NCBI RefSeq assembly: GCF_000383595.1
Contig: NZ_KB911581.1
Coordinates: forward strand, 3,478,265 to 3,542,264
DNA: 64,000 nt
Origin: Streptomyces bottropensis ATCC 25435
Lineage (GTDB): Bacteria; Actinomycetota; Actinomycetes; Streptomycetales; Streptomycetaceae
Reading direction: 5' to 3'
This document shows, one piece after another, positions 9,892 through 20,030 of this stretch. The number at the start of each line of letters is the position of its first letter. The stretch's first letter is position 1. Made by a program: the position numbers and the translations under genes. A model generated the notes under the pieces. The model worked only from the letters and a program-made list of their open reading frames with translations. It was not told the DNA's origin and ran no database searches.

Positions 9892-11658
9892 GTGGCAGCC
9901 CACGACGACGACATGAACCGCGGCATCCGCCCGGGACGAGGGTCCGACGACCCGTCCGGGCAGATTGCCTACCTTGAGCAGGAGATCGCCGTCCTGCGAC
10001 GCAAGCTCGCCGACTCTCCGCGACACACGAGGATTCTCGAAGAGCGGATCGTCGAACTGCAGACCAATCTGGCCGGCGTGTCCGCACAGAACGAGCGGCT
10101 CGCCAACACCCTCCGTGAGGCCCGCGACCAGATCGTGGCCCTCAAGGAGGAAGTCGACCGGCTCGCACAGCCGCCGGCCGGCTTCGGTGTCTTCCTCACG
10201 GCGAACGAGGACGGCACGGCCGACATCTTCACCGGAGGCCGAAAACTCCGGGTGAATGTCAGCCCCAGCGTCGACCTGGAAGCGCTCCGGCGAGGCCAGG
10301 AAGTGATGCTCAACGAAGCTCTCAACGTGGTCGAGGCCATGGAGTACGAGAGCGTCGGCGACATCGTCACCCTCAAGGAGATCCTTGAGGACGGCGAGCG
10401 CGCACTGGTACAGGGGCACACCGACGAGGAACGGGTGGTGCGGCTCAACGAGCCACTCCTGGACATCACCATCCGCCCCGGCGACGCCCTGCTGCTCGAA
10501 CCCCGCTCCGGCTACGTCTACGAGGTCGTGCCCAAGAGCGAGGTCGAGGAACTCGTCCTCGAAGAGGTCCCCGACATCGGGTACGAGCAGATCGGTGGCC
10601 TCGGCAACCAGATCGAGATGATCCGCGACGCGGTCGAGCTCCCCTACCTCTACCCGGACCTGTTCAAAGAGCACGAACTGCGCCCGCCCAAGGGTGTCCT
10701 GCTCTACGGACCCCCCGGATGCGGAAAGACGCTCATCGCCAAGGCCGTGGCCAACTCACTGGCCAAAAAGGTCGCCGAAGTCACCGGCCAGGCCCAGGGC
10801 AAGAGCTTCTTCCTCAACATCAAGGGCCCGGAGCTCCTCAACAAGTACGTCGGCGAGACCGAGCGGCAGATCCGCCTCGTCTTCCAGCGTGCGAGGGAGA
10901 AGGCCAGCGAGGGCACTCCCGTCATCGTCTTCTTCGACGAGATGGAATCCCTCTTCCGCACCCGCGGCTCCGGCGTCAGCTCGGACGTGGAGAACACCAT
11001 CGTCCCGCAGCTGCTCGCCGAGATCGACGGCGTGGAAGGCCTGCAGAACGTCGTGGTCATCGGCGCCTCCAACCGTGAGGACATGATCGACCCCGCCATC
11101 CTGCGCCCCGGCCGGCTCGACGTGAAGATCAAGATCGAGCGTCCGGACGCCGAAGCGGCCAAGGACATCTTCCAGAAGTACCTCACCGAGCGTCTCCCGC
11201 TCCACACGGACGACCTCGGCGAACACGGCGGCTCCAAGACCACCACCGTCCAGAGCATGATCCAGACGGCAGTGGAACACATGTACGCCGAATCCGAGGA
11301 AAACCGCTTCCTGGAAGTCACCTACGCCAACGGAGACAAGGAAGTCCTCTACTTCAAGGACTTCAACTCCGGCGCCATGATCGAGAACATCGTCGGCCGC
11401 GCCAAGAAAATGGCCATCAAGGACTTCCTCGACAAGAACCAGAAGGGCCTCCGCGTCTCCCACCTCCTCCAGGCCTGCGTGGACGAGTTCAAGGAGAACG
11501 AGGACCTGCCCAACACCACCAACCCGGACGACTGGGCCCGAATCTCCGGAAAGAAGGGCGAACGGATCGTCTACATCCGTACGCTGATCACCGGAAAGCA
11601 GGGCGCCGACACCGGACGCTCCATCGACACGGTGGCGAACACCGGACAGTACCTGTAA
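9892..11658 (+). CDS. arc: Proteasome-associated AAA ATPase (Arc/Mpa)
   Basis: 588 residues from GTG 9892 preceded by GGAGGAGGTGAGG. Order: N-terminal coiled coil (about 20-85), which captures Pup; tandem OB domains (90-230); AAA module with Walker A GPPGCGKT at 273-280, Walker B FFDE with D349/E350, and the Arg-finger region around RPGRLD. The C terminus ends Gly-Gln-Tyr-Leu, the tail that docks into the 20S alpha ring and opens its gate. It is a hexameric unfoldase for pupylated proteins. It heads the locus arc, dop, pup, HNH, prcB, prcA, and is closed by a hairpin at 11668-11702, so dop probably has its own promoter. Confidence 0.97.
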   Translation: MAAHDDDMNRGIRPGRGSDDPSGQIAYLEQEIAVLRRKLADSPRHTRILEERIVELQTNLAGVSAQNERLANTLREARDQIVALKEEVDRLAQPPAGFGVFLTANEDGTADIFTGGRKLRVNVSPSVDLEALRRGQEVMLNEALNVVEAMEYESVGDIVTLKEILEDGERALVQGHTDEERVVRLNEPLLDITIRPGDALLLEPRSGYVYEVVPKSEVEELVLEEVPDIGYEQIGGLGNQIEMIRDAVELPYLYPDLFKEHELRPPKGVLLYGPPGCGKTLIAKAVANSLAKKVAEVTGQAQGKSFFLNIKGPELLNKYVGETERQIRLVFQRAREKASEGTPVIVFFDEMESLFRTRGSGVSSDVENTIVPQLLAEIDGVEGLQNVVVIGASNREDMIDPAILRPGRLDVKIKIERPDAEAAKDIFQKYLTERLPLHTDDLGEHGGSKTTTVQSMIQTAVEHMYAESEENRFLEVTYANGDKEVLYFKDFNSGAMIENIVGRAKKMAIKDFLDKNQKGLRVSHLLQACVDEFKENEDLPNTTNPDDWARISGKKGERIVYIRTLITGKQGADTGRSIDTVANTGQYL

Positions 11659-11667
11659 AACACAGGG

Positions 11668-11702
11668 CGGCTGCGGGTGCCCTTCATGGGTACCCGCAGC
11701 CG
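11668..11702 (+). terminator. Hairpin terminator after arc
   Basis: CGGCTGCGGGT (11668-11678) pairs with ACCCGCAGCCG (11692-11702). The stem is prolonged inwards by GCCC/GGGT with one G-U pair, leaving a five-base loop. It lies 9 bases past the arc stop. Confidence 0.8.
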
Positions 11703-11892
11703 AGTGCTTTCCAGGCACGAGCCGGAGCAGAGCAATGACGCAAATGATCTCCCCACCAGCGCGAAGCCGTTCTAGGCTCGTTCGTACCGCCGAGTCGCGC
11801 AGTGCGGGGACGGGCACCGCACACGCACCGGAGCGCCAGCGGTACTTGAGCAGCGTCCCCGACCGAGGGCGCCGCCGGGCAAGGAGGGCCGC

Positions 11893-13404
11893 ATGACCGT
11901 ACGGCGAGTAATGGGCATCGAGACGGAGTACGGGATCTCCGTCCCCGGCCACCCCAATGCCAATGCCATGCTCACCTCGTCCCAGATCGTCAACGCCTAC
12001 GCAGCGGCGATGCACCGGGCCCGCAGGGCCCGCTGGGACTTCGAGGAGGAGAATCCGCTGCGGGACGCGCGTGGCTTCGACCTCGCCCGCGAGGCCGCCG
12101 ACTCCAGCCAGCTCACCGATGAGGACATCGGCCTCGCCAATGTCATCCTCACCAACGGCGCGCGGCTCTACGTCGACCACGCCCACCCCGAATACAGCGC
12201 ACCCGAGGTCACCAACCCCCTGGACGCCGTCCTGTGGGACAAGGCCGGCGAGCGCATCATGGCCGAAGCCGCCGAACGCGCCGCCCAGCTCCCCGGCGCC
12301 CAGCCGATCCACCTCTACAAGAACAACACCGACAACAAGGGCGCCTCCTACGGCACGCACGAGAACTACCTGATGAAGCGGGAAACCGCCTTCTCGGACA
12401 TCGTGCGCCACCTCACCCCGTTCTTCGTCTCCCGCCAGGTCTTCGCGGGCGCCGGCCGCGTCGGCATCGGCCAGGACGGCCACGAACACGGCTTCCAGCT
12501 CAGCCAGCGCGCCGACTACTTCGAGGTCGAAGTCGGCCTGGAGACCACCCTCAAACGACCCATCATCAACACCCGCGACGAACCCCACGCGGACGCGGAG
12601 AAATACCGCCGCCTCCACGTGATCATCGGCGACGCGAACCTCTCGGAGATCTCCACCTACCTGAAGCTGGGCACGACGGCCCTGGTCCTCTCCATGATCG
12701 AGGACGGCTTCATCGCCGTCGACCTCGCCGTCGACCAGCCCGTACGCACCCTCCACCAGGTCTCGCACGACCCGACCCTGCAACGCCTCGTCACTCTGCG
12801 CAGCGGCCGCACCCTGACCGCCGTACAGCTCCAGATGGAGTACTACGAGCTGTCGCGCAAGTACGTGGAGGAGCGCTTCGGGGCCGACGCGGACGATCAG
12901 ACGAAGGACGTCCTCAGCAGGTGGGAGGACACCCTCAACCGCCTGGAGAACGACCCGATGAGCCTGTCCGGCGAGCTGGACTGGGTCGCCAAGCGCGAAC
13001 TGATGGAGGGCTACCGGCGCCGCGACGACCTCGACTGGGACGCCGCCCGGCTGCACCTCGTCGACCTGCAGTACGCCGACGTGCGCGCCGAGAAGGGCCT
13101 CTACAACCGTCTCGCGGCCCGCGGCAAGATGAAGCGGCTCCTGACCGAGGCGGACGTCGACCGGGCCCGTACGAAGCCGCCGGAGGACACCCGCGCGTAC
13201 TTCCGCGGTCGCTGCCTGGAGCAGTACGCGGACGACGTCGCGGCGGCCTCCTGGGACTCGGTGATCTTCGACCTCCCGGGCCGGGACTCGCTCCAGCGCG
13301 TCCCAACCCTCGAACCGCTTCGCGGAACGCGAAATCACGTCAAGGAGCTCCTGGACCGCTGCCGCACGGCAGAAGACCTGGTCAGGGTGTTGTCCGGGCA
13401 CTGA
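11893..13404 (+). CDS. dop: Deamidase/depupylase of Pup (Dop)
   Basis: 503 residues of the glutamine-synthetase-fold Dop/PafA family. The first strand carries GIETEYG (Glu10, Glu12, metal/ATP binding), and [17 protein letters not shown] gives the catalytic Asp at residue 95. The Dop-specific insert follows residue 40. NTRDEPHAD later in the protein is shared with PafA. Dop deamidates Pup-Gln where needed and removes Pup from substrates. The Pup in this genome already ends in Glu, so depupylation is its likely main role. GGAGG lies 6 bases before the ATG. Pup follows after 190 bases. Confidence 0.96.
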   Translation: MTVRRVMGIETEYGISVPGHPNANAMLTSSQIVNAYAAAMHRARRARWDFEEENPLRDARGFDLAREAADSSQLTDEDIGLANVILTNGARLYVDHAHPEYSAPEVTNPLDAVLWDKAGERIMAEAAERAAQLPGAQPIHLYKNNTDNKGASYGTHENYLMKRETAFSDIVRHLTPFFVSRQVFAGAGRVGIGQDGHEHGFQLSQRADYFEVEVGLETTLKRPIINTRDEPHADAEKYRRLHVIIGDANLSEISTYLKLGTTALVLSMIEDGFIAVDLAVDQPVRTLHQVSHDPTLQRLVTLRSGRTLTAVQLQMEYYELSRKYVEERFGADADDQTKDVLSRWEDTLNRLENDPMSLSGELDWVAKRELMEGYRRRDDLDWDAARLHLVDLQYADVRAEKGLYNRLAARGKMKRLLTEADVDRARTKPPEDTRAYFRGRCLEQYADDVAAASWDSVIFDLPGRDSLQRVPTLEPLRGTRNHVKELLDRCRTAEDLVRVLSGH

Positions 13405-13511
13405 ACCGGGCTTCAATCGTGATCAGCCGAGCAGGGTGGAAACACCCCCGTCCGGGAATCATCGAGGTGGCCCCCGGACGTTGAGGAAACGACGGGGCCA
13501 ATGTCGGACCC

Positions 13512-13525
13512 TGCTTGTAGGGTCT
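13512..13525 (+). promoter_or_regulatory. Inverted repeat overlapping a TAGGGT box upstream of pup
   Basis: GACCCT and AGGGTC are separated by about 6 bases in the sequence around 13507-13524, about 70 bases before the pup ATG. The right arm contains TAGGGT, a Streptomyces -10 hexamer (13518-13523). It could be a promoter with a symmetrical operator, or a small RNA hairpin. No good -35 is seen at the proper distance. Confidence 0.3.
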
Positions 13526-13594
13526 GATCACCACCGATCGGCAGGAAAGCCGACCTGTCGACCATGTCGGGCGAAACAGAGCGGGGTGAGGGTT

Positions 13595-13810
13595 ATGGCG
13601 ACCAAGGACACCGGCGGCGGCCAGCAGAAGGCCACCCGTTCCACCGAGGAGACCGAGGCGGCGCCGGAGGCGCAGGCATCGGAGGACCTCAAGGAACGCC
13701 AGGAGAAGCTGAGCGACGACGTGGACTCGGTTCTGGATGAGATCGACGATGTCCTCGAGGAAAATGCCGAGGATTTCGTTCGGAGCTTCGTGCAAAAAGG
13801 CGGGGAGTGA
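13595..13810 (+). CDS. pup: Prokaryotic ubiquitin-like protein Pup
   Basis: 71 residues from ATG 13595 behind GTGAGGG. It is acidic, Gln/Lys/Glu-rich and mostly disordered, with the conserved C-terminal half (EIDDVLEENAEDFVRSFVQ) that forms the helix bound by the Arc coiled coil. It ends Gly-Gly-Glu: the last codon is GAG, so PafA can use it without prior deamidation by Dop. Lysines at 4, 12, 33, 38 and 68 are potential sites of Pup chain or self-modification. The gene is followed after 49 bases by the HNH gene. Confidence 0.97.
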   Translation: MATKDTGGGQQKATRSTEETEAAPEAQASEDLKERQEKLSDDVDSVLDEIDDVLEENAEDFVRSFVQKGGE

Positions 13811-13859
13811 GGTCTGAGGGGCTATTTGACCTTCGAATCGAAGAATTGGCTCGCGGGGG

Positions 13860-14459
13860 ATGGAAGAGGTCGAGAAGCGGTGCGGCCGGTGCGGGCGAGT
13901 GCTGCCGGTCACCGCTTTCGCGAAGGACAGGAACCGTAGCGACGGCCTTCAGGTGAGGTGCCGGGAGTGCGTGGCCGAGTACAGCGCCACTCACTACCGG
14001 CGTCGCCGGGAGGCCATGGGCAAGCCCGTACGGGAGAAGGTGGACGTCCCCGCCGGGCACAAGCTGTGTCGGACATGCGGTGAGGTCAAACCTCACAGCG
14101 AGTGGCATCGCAACGCGACCGCGTCCGACGGTCTGTCGACGCGTTGCAAGGCGTGCCGGGCCGTCCAGGGCAGGCAGGGCCATCTGAAGCGTCAGTACGG
14201 CATCACCGAAGTCGAACGCGACGAGCTGATCGCCTCTCAAGGGGGCGTCTGCTGTATCTGTTTGGCTGCTTTGCCGGTGCATGTGGATCACTGCCACGAG
14301 ACGGGTAGGGTCCGAGGCGTACTGTGCTTCAGCTGCAACGCGGCGCTGGGGCAATTCAAGGATCGGCCCGACGTCATAAGGCGGGCTGCGACATATGTGG
14401 AAGGAAACGCGTGGAAGCCAACACTCGTAGCACCGGGCGTCTACCAGCTGCCTTCCTGA
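13860..14459 (+). CDS. HNH endonuclease of the endonuclease VII type, inside the proteasome operon
   Basis: 199 residues. Two zinc-ribbon-like repeats come first (CGRCG with CREC, about 8-36; then CRTCG with CKAC, about 70-98). A recombination endonuclease VII domain follows: [23 protein letters not shown] (catalytic DH and zinc Cys pairs) and ALGQFKD at about 137-175. T4 endonuclease VII resolves branched DNA; many bacterial relatives are uncharacterised HNH nucleases. It sits between pup and prcB and overlaps prcB by 49 bases, so it should be co-expressed with the proteasome. A role in DNA repair beside the PafBC genes is only inference. Wobble GC is somewhat lower than in its neighbours (e.g. 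TGTATCTGTTTGGCTGCTTTG near 14253-14273). Confidence 0.85.
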   Translation: MEEVEKRCGRCGRVLPVTAFAKDRNRSDGLQVRCRECVAEYSATHYRRRREAMGKPVREKVDVPAGHKLCRTCGEVKPHSEWHRNATASDGLSTRCKACRAVQGRQGHLKRQYGITEVERDELIASQGGVCCICLAALPVHVDHCHETGRVRGVLCFSCNAALGQFKDRPDVIRRAATYVEGNAWKPTLVAPGVYQLPS

Positions 14460-15256
14460 CGCCTGGGTCGTCGTCCTTCATGGATTTCCTGTCGGACCAC
14501 CAGCCGGAGCTGCTCCCCGGCAAGCGGCAGCTGCCGCCGACCCAGGGCGTCATCGAGGCCCCGCACGGAACGACGATCGTCGCCGTGACGTTCCCCGGCG
14601 GCGTGGTGCTCGCCGGTGACCGCCGGGCCACGATGGGGAACATGATCGCGCAGCGGGACATCGAGAAGGTGTTCCCGGCGGACGAGTACTCGGCGGTGGG
14701 TATCGCCGGCACGGCCGGTCTGGCCGTGGAGATGGTGAAGCTGTTCCAGCTGGAGCTGGAGCACTTCGAGAAGGTCGAAGGCGCCCAGCTGTCGCTGGAG
14801 GGCAAGGCGAACCGTCTGTCGACCATGATCCGTTCCAACCTGGGCATGGCCATGCAGGGTCTGGCCGTCGTCCCCCTCTTCGCCGGTTTCGACGTCGACC
14901 GCGACAAGGGCCGCATCTTCTCGTACGACGTGACGGGCGGCCGTTCCGAGGAGAGCGGTTACGCGGCCACCGGCTCGGGTTCGATCTTCGCGCGCGGTGC
15001 GATGAAGAAGCTGTACCGTGCCGATCTCTCCGAGGACGAGGCGACGACCCTCGTCATCCAGGCCCTGTACGACGCGGCAGACGACGACTCGGCGACCGGT
15101 GGTCCCGATGTCGCCCGCCGGATCTACCCCATCGTCACCGTGATCACCGAGGACGGCTTCCGCCGTCTCACCGACGAGGAGTCCTCCGAGATCGCCCGTT
15201 CGATCCTGGAACGGCGTCTGGAGCAGCCCGACGGCCCCCGCGCCGCCCTGCTCTAG
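14411..15256 (+). CDS. prcB: 20S proteasome beta subunit
   Basis: 281 residues from GTG 14411 behind AAGGAA, overlapping the HNH gene. A 53-residue propeptide precedes the autocatalytic cleavage site [19 protein letters not shown], making Thr54 the N-terminal nucleophile. Asp and Lys of the Ntn-hydrolase site ([15 protein letters not shown]) are present. It forms the inner rings of the proteasome that degrades pupylated proteins delivered by Arc. prcA follows after 67 bases. Confidence 0.96.
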   Translation: MEANTRSTGRLPAAFLTPGSSSFMDFLSDHQPELLPGKRQLPPTQGVIEAPHGTTIVAVTFPGGVVLAGDRRATMGNMIAQRDIEKVFPADEYSAVGIAGTAGLAVEMVKLFQLELEHFEKVEGAQLSLEGKANRLSTMIRSNLGMAMQGLAVVPLFAGFDVDRDKGRIFSYDVTGGRSEESGYAATGSGSIFARGAMKKLYRADLSEDEATTLVIQALYDAADDDSATGGPDVARRIYPIVTVITEDGFRRLTDEESSEIARSILERRLEQPDGPRAALL

Positions 15257-15323
15257 CCGGTCCGGTAGACGGCCCTCTTATCAAGGTGATCCAGTGACTT
15301 CGACAGAAAGGGACGGATAACCG

Positions 15324-16064
15324 GTGTCGACGCCGTTCTATGTCTCACCCCAGCAGGCGATGGCGGACCGGGCGGAGTACGCCCGCAAGGGCATCGCCCG
15401 TGGCCGCAGCCTGGTCGTGCTGCAGTATGCCGACGGCATCGTGTTCGTCGGCGAGAACCCGTCCCGTGCGCTGCACAAGTTCAGCGAGATCTACGACCGG
15501 ATCGGTTTCGCGGCCGCCGGCAAGTACAACGAGTACGAGAACCTGCGGATCGGCGGTGTGCGCTACGCCGACCTTCGTGGGTACACCTACGACCGTGACG
15601 ACGTGACCGCTCGTGGTCTCGCGAACGTCTACGCCCAGACGCTGGGCACGATCTTCTCCTCGGCGGCCGAGAAGCCGTACGAGGTGGAGCTGGTCGTGGC
15701 CGAGGTGGGGGAGACCCCCGAGGGTGACCAGATCTATCGGCTGCCGCATGACGGTTCGATCGTGGACGAGCACGGTTCGGTCGCGGTCGGCGGTAATGCC
15801 GAGCAGATCAGCAGCTATCTGGACCAGCGTCATCAGGACGGGGTGTCCTTGGCGGAGGCTCTGAAGCTGGCCGTGCAGGCCTTGTCGCGGGACACGAACG
15901 GCACGCAGCGGGAGATCCCCGCGGAGCGTCTGGAGGTGGCGGTCCTGGACCGCACGCGTCCCCAGCAGCGCAAGTTCAAGCGGATCGTCGGCCGTCAGCT
16001 GGCTCGTCTTCTGGAGGCCGAGGGCGCCGCCACCGAGGCGGAGAGTTCGGACGACGAGGAGTAG
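15324..16064 (+). CDS. prcA: 20S proteasome alpha subunit
   Basis: 246 residues from GTG 15324. The N-terminal [22 protein letters not shown] is the gating helix region of actinobacterial alpha subunits. It lacks a processed Thr, as expected for the structural outer rings. The acidic tail (ESSDDEE) is usual in Streptomyces. The alpha ring gates entry and docks the Arc C terminus. Confidence 0.96.
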   Translation: MSTPFYVSPQQAMADRAEYARKGIARGRSLVVLQYADGIVFVGENPSRALHKFSEIYDRIGFAAAGKYNEYENLRIGGVRYADLRGYTYDRDDVTARGLANVYAQTLGTIFSSAAEKPYEVELVVAEVGETPEGDQIYRLPHDGSIVDEHGSVAVGGNAEQISSYLDQRHQDGVSLAEALKLAVQALSRDTNGTQREIPAERLEVAVLDRTRPQQRKFKRIVGRQLARLLEAEGAATEAESSDDEE

Positions 16065-16138
16065 GCGTCGGCGGCTGCGATGCCGTGTCCGTAGTGCGCC
16101 CCGGCCGGGTACAGGCCGGGGCGCGCGGCTTTGTGCGC

Positions 16139-17161
16139 TCAGGCCGCCGGCGGGGCCGTGGATCCGCGTACGACCAGTTCCACGGGGATGTCCCCCTCGC
16201 TCGGGGTGCGTCCGTCCAGGACGGCCAGGAGGGCCTCCATGCCCCGCTCGCCGAACCGCTCCGCGTCCAGGCGGACGGTGGTGAGTTCGGGGTCGAGCGC
16301 GGTGGCGAGGGCGAGGTCGTCGAGTCCGGTGACGGAGAGGTCCTCGGGGACCCGTAGTCCCAGCCGTCGTGCGGCCTTGTAGGCGCCTGCGGCCAGTTTG
16401 TCGTCGTCGCAGACGAGTGCGGTGGGCCGGGGCGCGGCCGGCGCGGTGTCGGTCAGCGCGGTCTCGGCGGCGGCGAGTGCTCCTTCGATGGAGATGGGTG
16501 CGGCGGCCGTGTGCAGTGATGTGCCGGGGGTGGAGCCGATGCGGGCCGCCAGTTCCCGTGCGCGGACGTCGAAGGTCCAGGAGGGGATGTCGGCGGCCAG
16601 GTGGAGGAAGTGGCGGTGTCCGAGGCCGAGCAGGTGGTCGGCGATCTGTCGTACGCCGTCGCGGATGTCGAGGTTGACGGTGGCGGCGCCGAGGCTGCCG
16701 TCCGGGTCGCTGTCGAGCATCACCAGGGGGAGCTGGTCGCCGCGGATGGCGGTGAGGGCGTCGGCGGCCATGGAGGAGGCGATCACGCCGTCGAGGGCTG
16801 CCTGGGCGGAGGCGAAGGGGTCGCGGGCGGGGCCGACGCCTTCGGGGGAGGGGTAGAGGACGACGCCGAAGCCGTGGCGGGCGGCGACGCGGGCGGCGCC
16901 GGTGTAGACGGCGGCGAAGAATTCGGTGGTCAGGGCGGGGACGACGAGCAGGACGGTGCGGGTGCGGCCGAGGCGCAGGTTGCGGGCGGCGAGGTTGGGG
17001 CGGTAGCCGAGGTCGCGTGCGGCTTCGCGGACGCGTTGGGCGGTGGTCTCGGAGACTCGGCCGCGCCATTTGTCACCGAGGACGAGGGAGACGGCGGCCT
17101 GGGAGACGCCTGCGGCCTGGGCGACGTCACGGCTCGTGGGCCGTGTACTACCTCGTGCCAC
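16139..17161 (-). CDS. LacI-family transcriptional regulator
   Basis: 340 residues from GTG 17161 with GGAG ten bases upstream; an ATG further upstream in frame is possible. The N-terminal HTH (about 8-60) reads TSRDVAQAAGVSQAAVSLVLG then VSETTAQRVREAARDLGY, the LacI DNA-binding and hinge region. The rest is a periplasmic-binding-like effector domain (DGVIASSM, GHRHFLHLAAD, DDDKLAAGAYKAARRLG, ending near ELTTVRLDAERFGERGMEALL). It is divergent from an MFS gene, its likely target; the inducer is probably a sugar or nucleoside-like molecule. The pair interrupts the proteasome locus between prcA and pafA. Confidence 0.92.
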   Translation of the reverse strand: MARGSTRPTSRDVAQAAGVSQAAVSLVLGDKWRGRVSETTAQRVREAARDLGYRPNLAARNLRLGRTRTVLLVVPALTTEFFAAVYTGAARVAARHGFGVVLYPSPEGVGPARDPFASAQAALDGVIASSMAADALTAIRGDQLPLVMLDSDPDGSLGAATVNLDIRDGVRQIADHLLGLGHRHFLHLAADIPSWTFDVRARELAARIGSTPGTSLHTAAAPISIEGALAAAETALTDTAPAAPRPTALVCDDDKLAAGAYKAARRLGLRVPEDLSVTGLDDLALATALDPELTTVRLDAERFGERGMEALLAVLDGRTPSEGDIPVELVVRGSTAPPAA

Positions 17162-17205
17162 GGTCGGCGTGCTCCTTCGTCTGGACGGGTGGGCTGGGCA
17201 CATGG

Positions 17206-17232
17206 TACGTATGACGGGAGGCGTTATACGTA
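17206..17232. promoter_or_regulatory. Candidate LacI-type operator pair in the LacI/MFS divergent region
   Basis: Two copies of the palindrome TACGTA (17206-17211 and 17227-17232) lie 21 bases apart, two helical turns, between the divergent regulator and transporter. The second is inside GTTATACGTAAC, a near-symmetric 12-mer. Spacing and position fit an autoregulatory operator. Confidence 0.4.
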
Positions 17233-17269
17233 ACACGTCGCTCGTCGAGAGCCCTTCGAGAGGCAGGAC

Positions 17270-18529
17270 ATGGCCGCCGGATATCTCGGGATCCTCAGGA
17301 CGCGGCACGCCGCGCGGCTGCTCGCCGGAACGCTGGTGGGCCGGTTGCCGAACGCCACGGCCGCGATCGCCGTCGTGCTGTTCGTCCGGGCGGAGGGCGG
17401 CACCTACAGCCTCGCGGGCGCGCTGGCGGCCGTGTACGGCCTCGCGAACGCGGTGGGGCAGCCGCTGCTGGGACGGCTCGTGGATCTCCACGGACAGCCG
17501 CGTGTGCAGCTGCCTGCGGCTGTCGTGTCCGCGCTCGCCATGTCGGCCTTCGCCCTGTCGGGGCCGGATCCGCTGCCGGTGGCGTATGCGGCCATGGCGG
17601 TCGCCGGGCTGTTCACGCCTCCGCTGGAGGGCGGGCTGCGGGCGCTGTGGTCCTCCGTGCTGCGCGGCAAGGAGCAGGTGCACACGGCGTACGCGATGGA
17701 CGCGGTGGCGCAGGAGGTCATGTTCACCGTGGGGCCGCTGCTGGTGACCCTGTGCGTGGCGCTGTGGTCGGCGTCGGCCGCCCTGGTGGTGCTCAGTGTC
17801 ATCGGGGTGCTCGGCGCGCTGTGGGTGGTCGTCTCGCCGCCTTCGCGGGCCTGGCGTTCGGCTCCCCGCGAGGCGCACTGGCTGGGCGCGCTGCGTTCTC
17901 CGGGCCTGCTGGCGCTGCTGGGCGCGTTCTTCTTCGTCGGTGTCGCGCTCGGTTCGATCACGGTGGCCGCCCTGTCGTACGCGGACGACAATGGCGGGGA
18001 CGCCGTCTACGGCTGGCTGATGGCGGGTGTCGGGCTGGGCGCGCTCGTGGGTGGGACGGTGTACGGCGCGCGGCGGTGGAGCGGGGCGCCGGAGCGGCGT
18101 CTGCAGGTGCTGGTGGCGCTTCTGGCGGTCTGTTATGTGCCGCTGACACTGATGCCGGGTCCGGTGGGCATGACGGGGCTGACGGCGCTCGCGGGTGTGT
18201 TCCTGGCGCCGGCGATCGCCTGTGTGTTCGTTCTTGTCGATCGGCACGCGCCGCGCGGCACGGTGACGGAGGCGTTCTCGTGGATCGTGACGACGTTCAC
18301 GGTGGGCCAGTCGGCGGGAACGGCGGTCGCCGGGCCGGTCGTCGAGTGGGGCGGGACGCTGTGGGGCTTCGTCGTGCCGGGGGCGGCGGGGGCCGTGTCG
18401 TTGCTGGTTCTGCTGGCCACCGGGCGGGTTCTCGCTGTTCCCTCCGAGGGTGCGGTGGTTGCGGTCTCATCGGAAAATGATCCAAACCGTGCTGCCGAAC
18501 CCCGTTTCAGCTCGGTGGATCGGGCGTAA
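17270..18529 (+). CDS. Major facilitator superfamily transporter
   Basis: 419 residues, about 12 hydrophobic segments. The loop after the second segment reads GRLVDLHGQ, the usual cytoplasmic loop 2-3 motif in degenerate form, and a long central loop (around SPPSRAWRSAPREAHW) separates the two six-helix halves. The fold predicts a proton-driven exporter or sugar/drug carrier; the substrate is unknown. The regulator upstream is of the LacI family. pafA starts only 9 bases after its stop, so read-through from this gene into pafA is likely. Confidence 0.88.
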   Translation: MAAGYLGILRTRHAARLLAGTLVGRLPNATAAIAVVLFVRAEGGTYSLAGALAAVYGLANAVGQPLLGRLVDLHGQPRVQLPAAVVSALAMSAFALSGPDPLPVAYAAMAVAGLFTPPLEGGLRALWSSVLRGKEQVHTAYAMDAVAQEVMFTVGPLLVTLCVALWSASAALVVLSVIGVLGALWVVVSPPSRAWRSAPREAHWLGALRSPGLLALLGAFFFVGVALGSITVAALSYADDNGGDAVYGWLMAGVGLGALVGGTVYGARRWSGAPERRLQVLVALLAVCYVPLTLMPGPVGMTGLTALAGVFLAPAIACVFVLVDRHAPRGTVTEAFSWIVTTFTVGQSAGTAVAGPVVEWGGTLWGFVVPGAAGAVSLLVLLATGRVLAVPSEGAVVAVSSENDPNRAAEPRFSSVDRA

Positions 18530-18538
18530 TGTTCAGTC

Positions 18539-19900
18539 ATGGACCGCCGCATTTTCGGGCTGGAGAACGAGTACGGCGTCACGTGCACGTTCAGGGGACA
18601 GCGCCGTCTGTCTCCTGACGAGGTGGCGCGGTACCTCTTCCGCCGTGTCGTGTCATGGGGCCGCAGCAGCAATGTGTTTCTGCGGAACGGGGCCCGCCTC
18701 TATCTCGACGTGGGCTCACATCCGGAATACGCGACACCCGAATGTGACAACGTGACCGAACTCGTCACTCACGACAAGGCCGGCGAGCGCATTCTGGAAG
18801 GACTGCTGGTCGATGCCGAACGCCGCCTGCACGAGGAGGGAATCGCGGGCGACGTCTACCTCTTCAAGAACAACACGGACTCGGCGGGCAACTCGTACGG
18901 TTGCCACGAGAACTATCTGGTGGCCCGGCACGGGGAGTTCTCCCGGCTCGCCGACATCCTGATTCCGTTCCTCGTCACCCGGCAGCTGCTGTGCGGCGCG
19001 GGCAAGGTGCTGCAGACCCCGCGTGGTGCGGTGTACTGCGTCAGCCAGCGCGCGGAGCACATCTGGGAGGGCGTCAGCTCGGCGACCACCCGCTCCCGGC
19101 CGATCATCAACACCCGCGACGAGCCGCACGCGGACGCCGAGCGGTACCGCCGTCTCCACGTCATCGTGGGCGACTCGAACATGTCCGAGACGACCATGCT
19201 GCTGAAGGTCGGGGCCACCGACCTGGTGCTGCGCATGATCGAGGCGGGCACGGTCATGCGTGACCTCACCCTGGAGAACCCGATCCGGGCGATCCGCGAG
19301 GTCAGCCATGACATCACCGGCCAACGCAAGGTGCGGCTGGCCAGCGGCCGTGAGGCCTCCGCGCTGGAGGTGCAGCGCGAGTACTACGAGAAGGCCGTGG
19401 ACTTCGTGGAGCGCCGCGGCATCCGTACGGGCACCGTCGAGCAGGTCCTGGAGCTGTGGGGCCGCACGCTGGACGCGATCGAGGCCGAGGACCTCGACCG
19501 GATCGGTACCGAGATCGACTGGGTGATGAAGTACAAGCTCATCGAGCGGTACCGGGCCAAGCACAACATGACCATGTCGCATCCGCGGGTCGCCCAGATA
19601 GACCTCGCGTATCACGACATCCACCGCCGTCGTGGCCTCTACTACCTGTTGGAGAGGAAAGGTCAGGCCACCCGTATCTGCAACGACTTGAAGATCTTCG
19701 AGGGCAAGTCGGTTCCGCCGCAGACGACTCGGGCGAGGTTGCGTGGTGACTTCATCCGGCGCGCTCAGGAACAGCGTCGGGATTTCACGGTCGACTGGGT
19801 TCATCTCAAGCTCAACGACCAGGCGCAACGCACGGTTTTGTGCAAGGACCCGTTCCGTTCGGTGGACGATCGGGTGGAGAAGCTGATCGCCGGAATGTGA
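18539..19900 (+). CDS. pafA: Pup-protein ligase PafA
   Basis: 453 residues with [13 protein letters not shown] at the start (Glu9 and Glu11, metal/ATP binding) and [16 protein letters not shown] giving the catalytic Asp at residue 57. [19 protein letters not shown] is the shared Dop/PafA core motif. It activates the C-terminal Glu of Pup as a phosphate and joins it to substrate lysines. Unlike Dop it lacks the long insert after the first strand. It follows the MFS gene by 9 bases and ends at a hairpin (19939-19967). Confidence 0.97.
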   Translation: MDRRIFGLENEYGVTCTFRGQRRLSPDEVARYLFRRVVSWGRSSNVFLRNGARLYLDVGSHPEYATPECDNVTELVTHDKAGERILEGLLVDAERRLHEEGIAGDVYLFKNNTDSAGNSYGCHENYLVARHGEFSRLADILIPFLVTRQLLCGAGKVLQTPRGAVYCVSQRAEHIWEGVSSATTRSRPIINTRDEPHADAERYRRLHVIVGDSNMSETTMLLKVGATDLVLRMIEAGTVMRDLTLENPIRAIREVSHDITGQRKVRLASGREASALEVQREYYEKAVDFVERRGIRTGTVEQVLELWGRTLDAIEAEDLDRIGTEIDWVMKYKLIERYRAKHNMTMSHPRVAQIDLAYHDIHRRRGLYYLLERKGQATRICNDLKIFEGKSVPPQTTRARLRGDFIRRAQEQRRDFTVDWVHLKLNDQAQRTVLCKDPFRSVDDRVEKLIAGM

Positions 19901-19938
19901 GCCGACTCGTTCCGGGTGGGATTGCGGAACGCAACGCG

Positions 19939-19967
19939 GGGCGCCGTACGTTTGCCGTACGGCGCCC
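19939..19967 (+). terminator. Hairpin terminator after pafA
   Basis: GGGCGCCGTACG (19939-19950), a five-base loop and the exact reverse complement (19956-19967) form a 12-bp stem 39 bases past the pafA stop. Confidence 0.8.
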
Positions 19968-20030
19968 TTCGCACGTCGTAGAGTTGCGCGCACGCCATCC
20001 GACAAGATCGACCGATACGAGGCCTTCACC

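Noticed and set aside
12324..12340. TTGTCGGTG on the minus strand within dop as a RecA-NDp promoter
   Set aside because: The TA lies at 9 instead of 8 bases, the last T is missing and no minus-strand gene starts there.
13860..14459. HNH gene as part of a phage, intein or homing element
   Set aside because: No insertion boundaries, no interruption of pup or prcB and no integrase; the tight overlap with prcB suggests a stable operon member.
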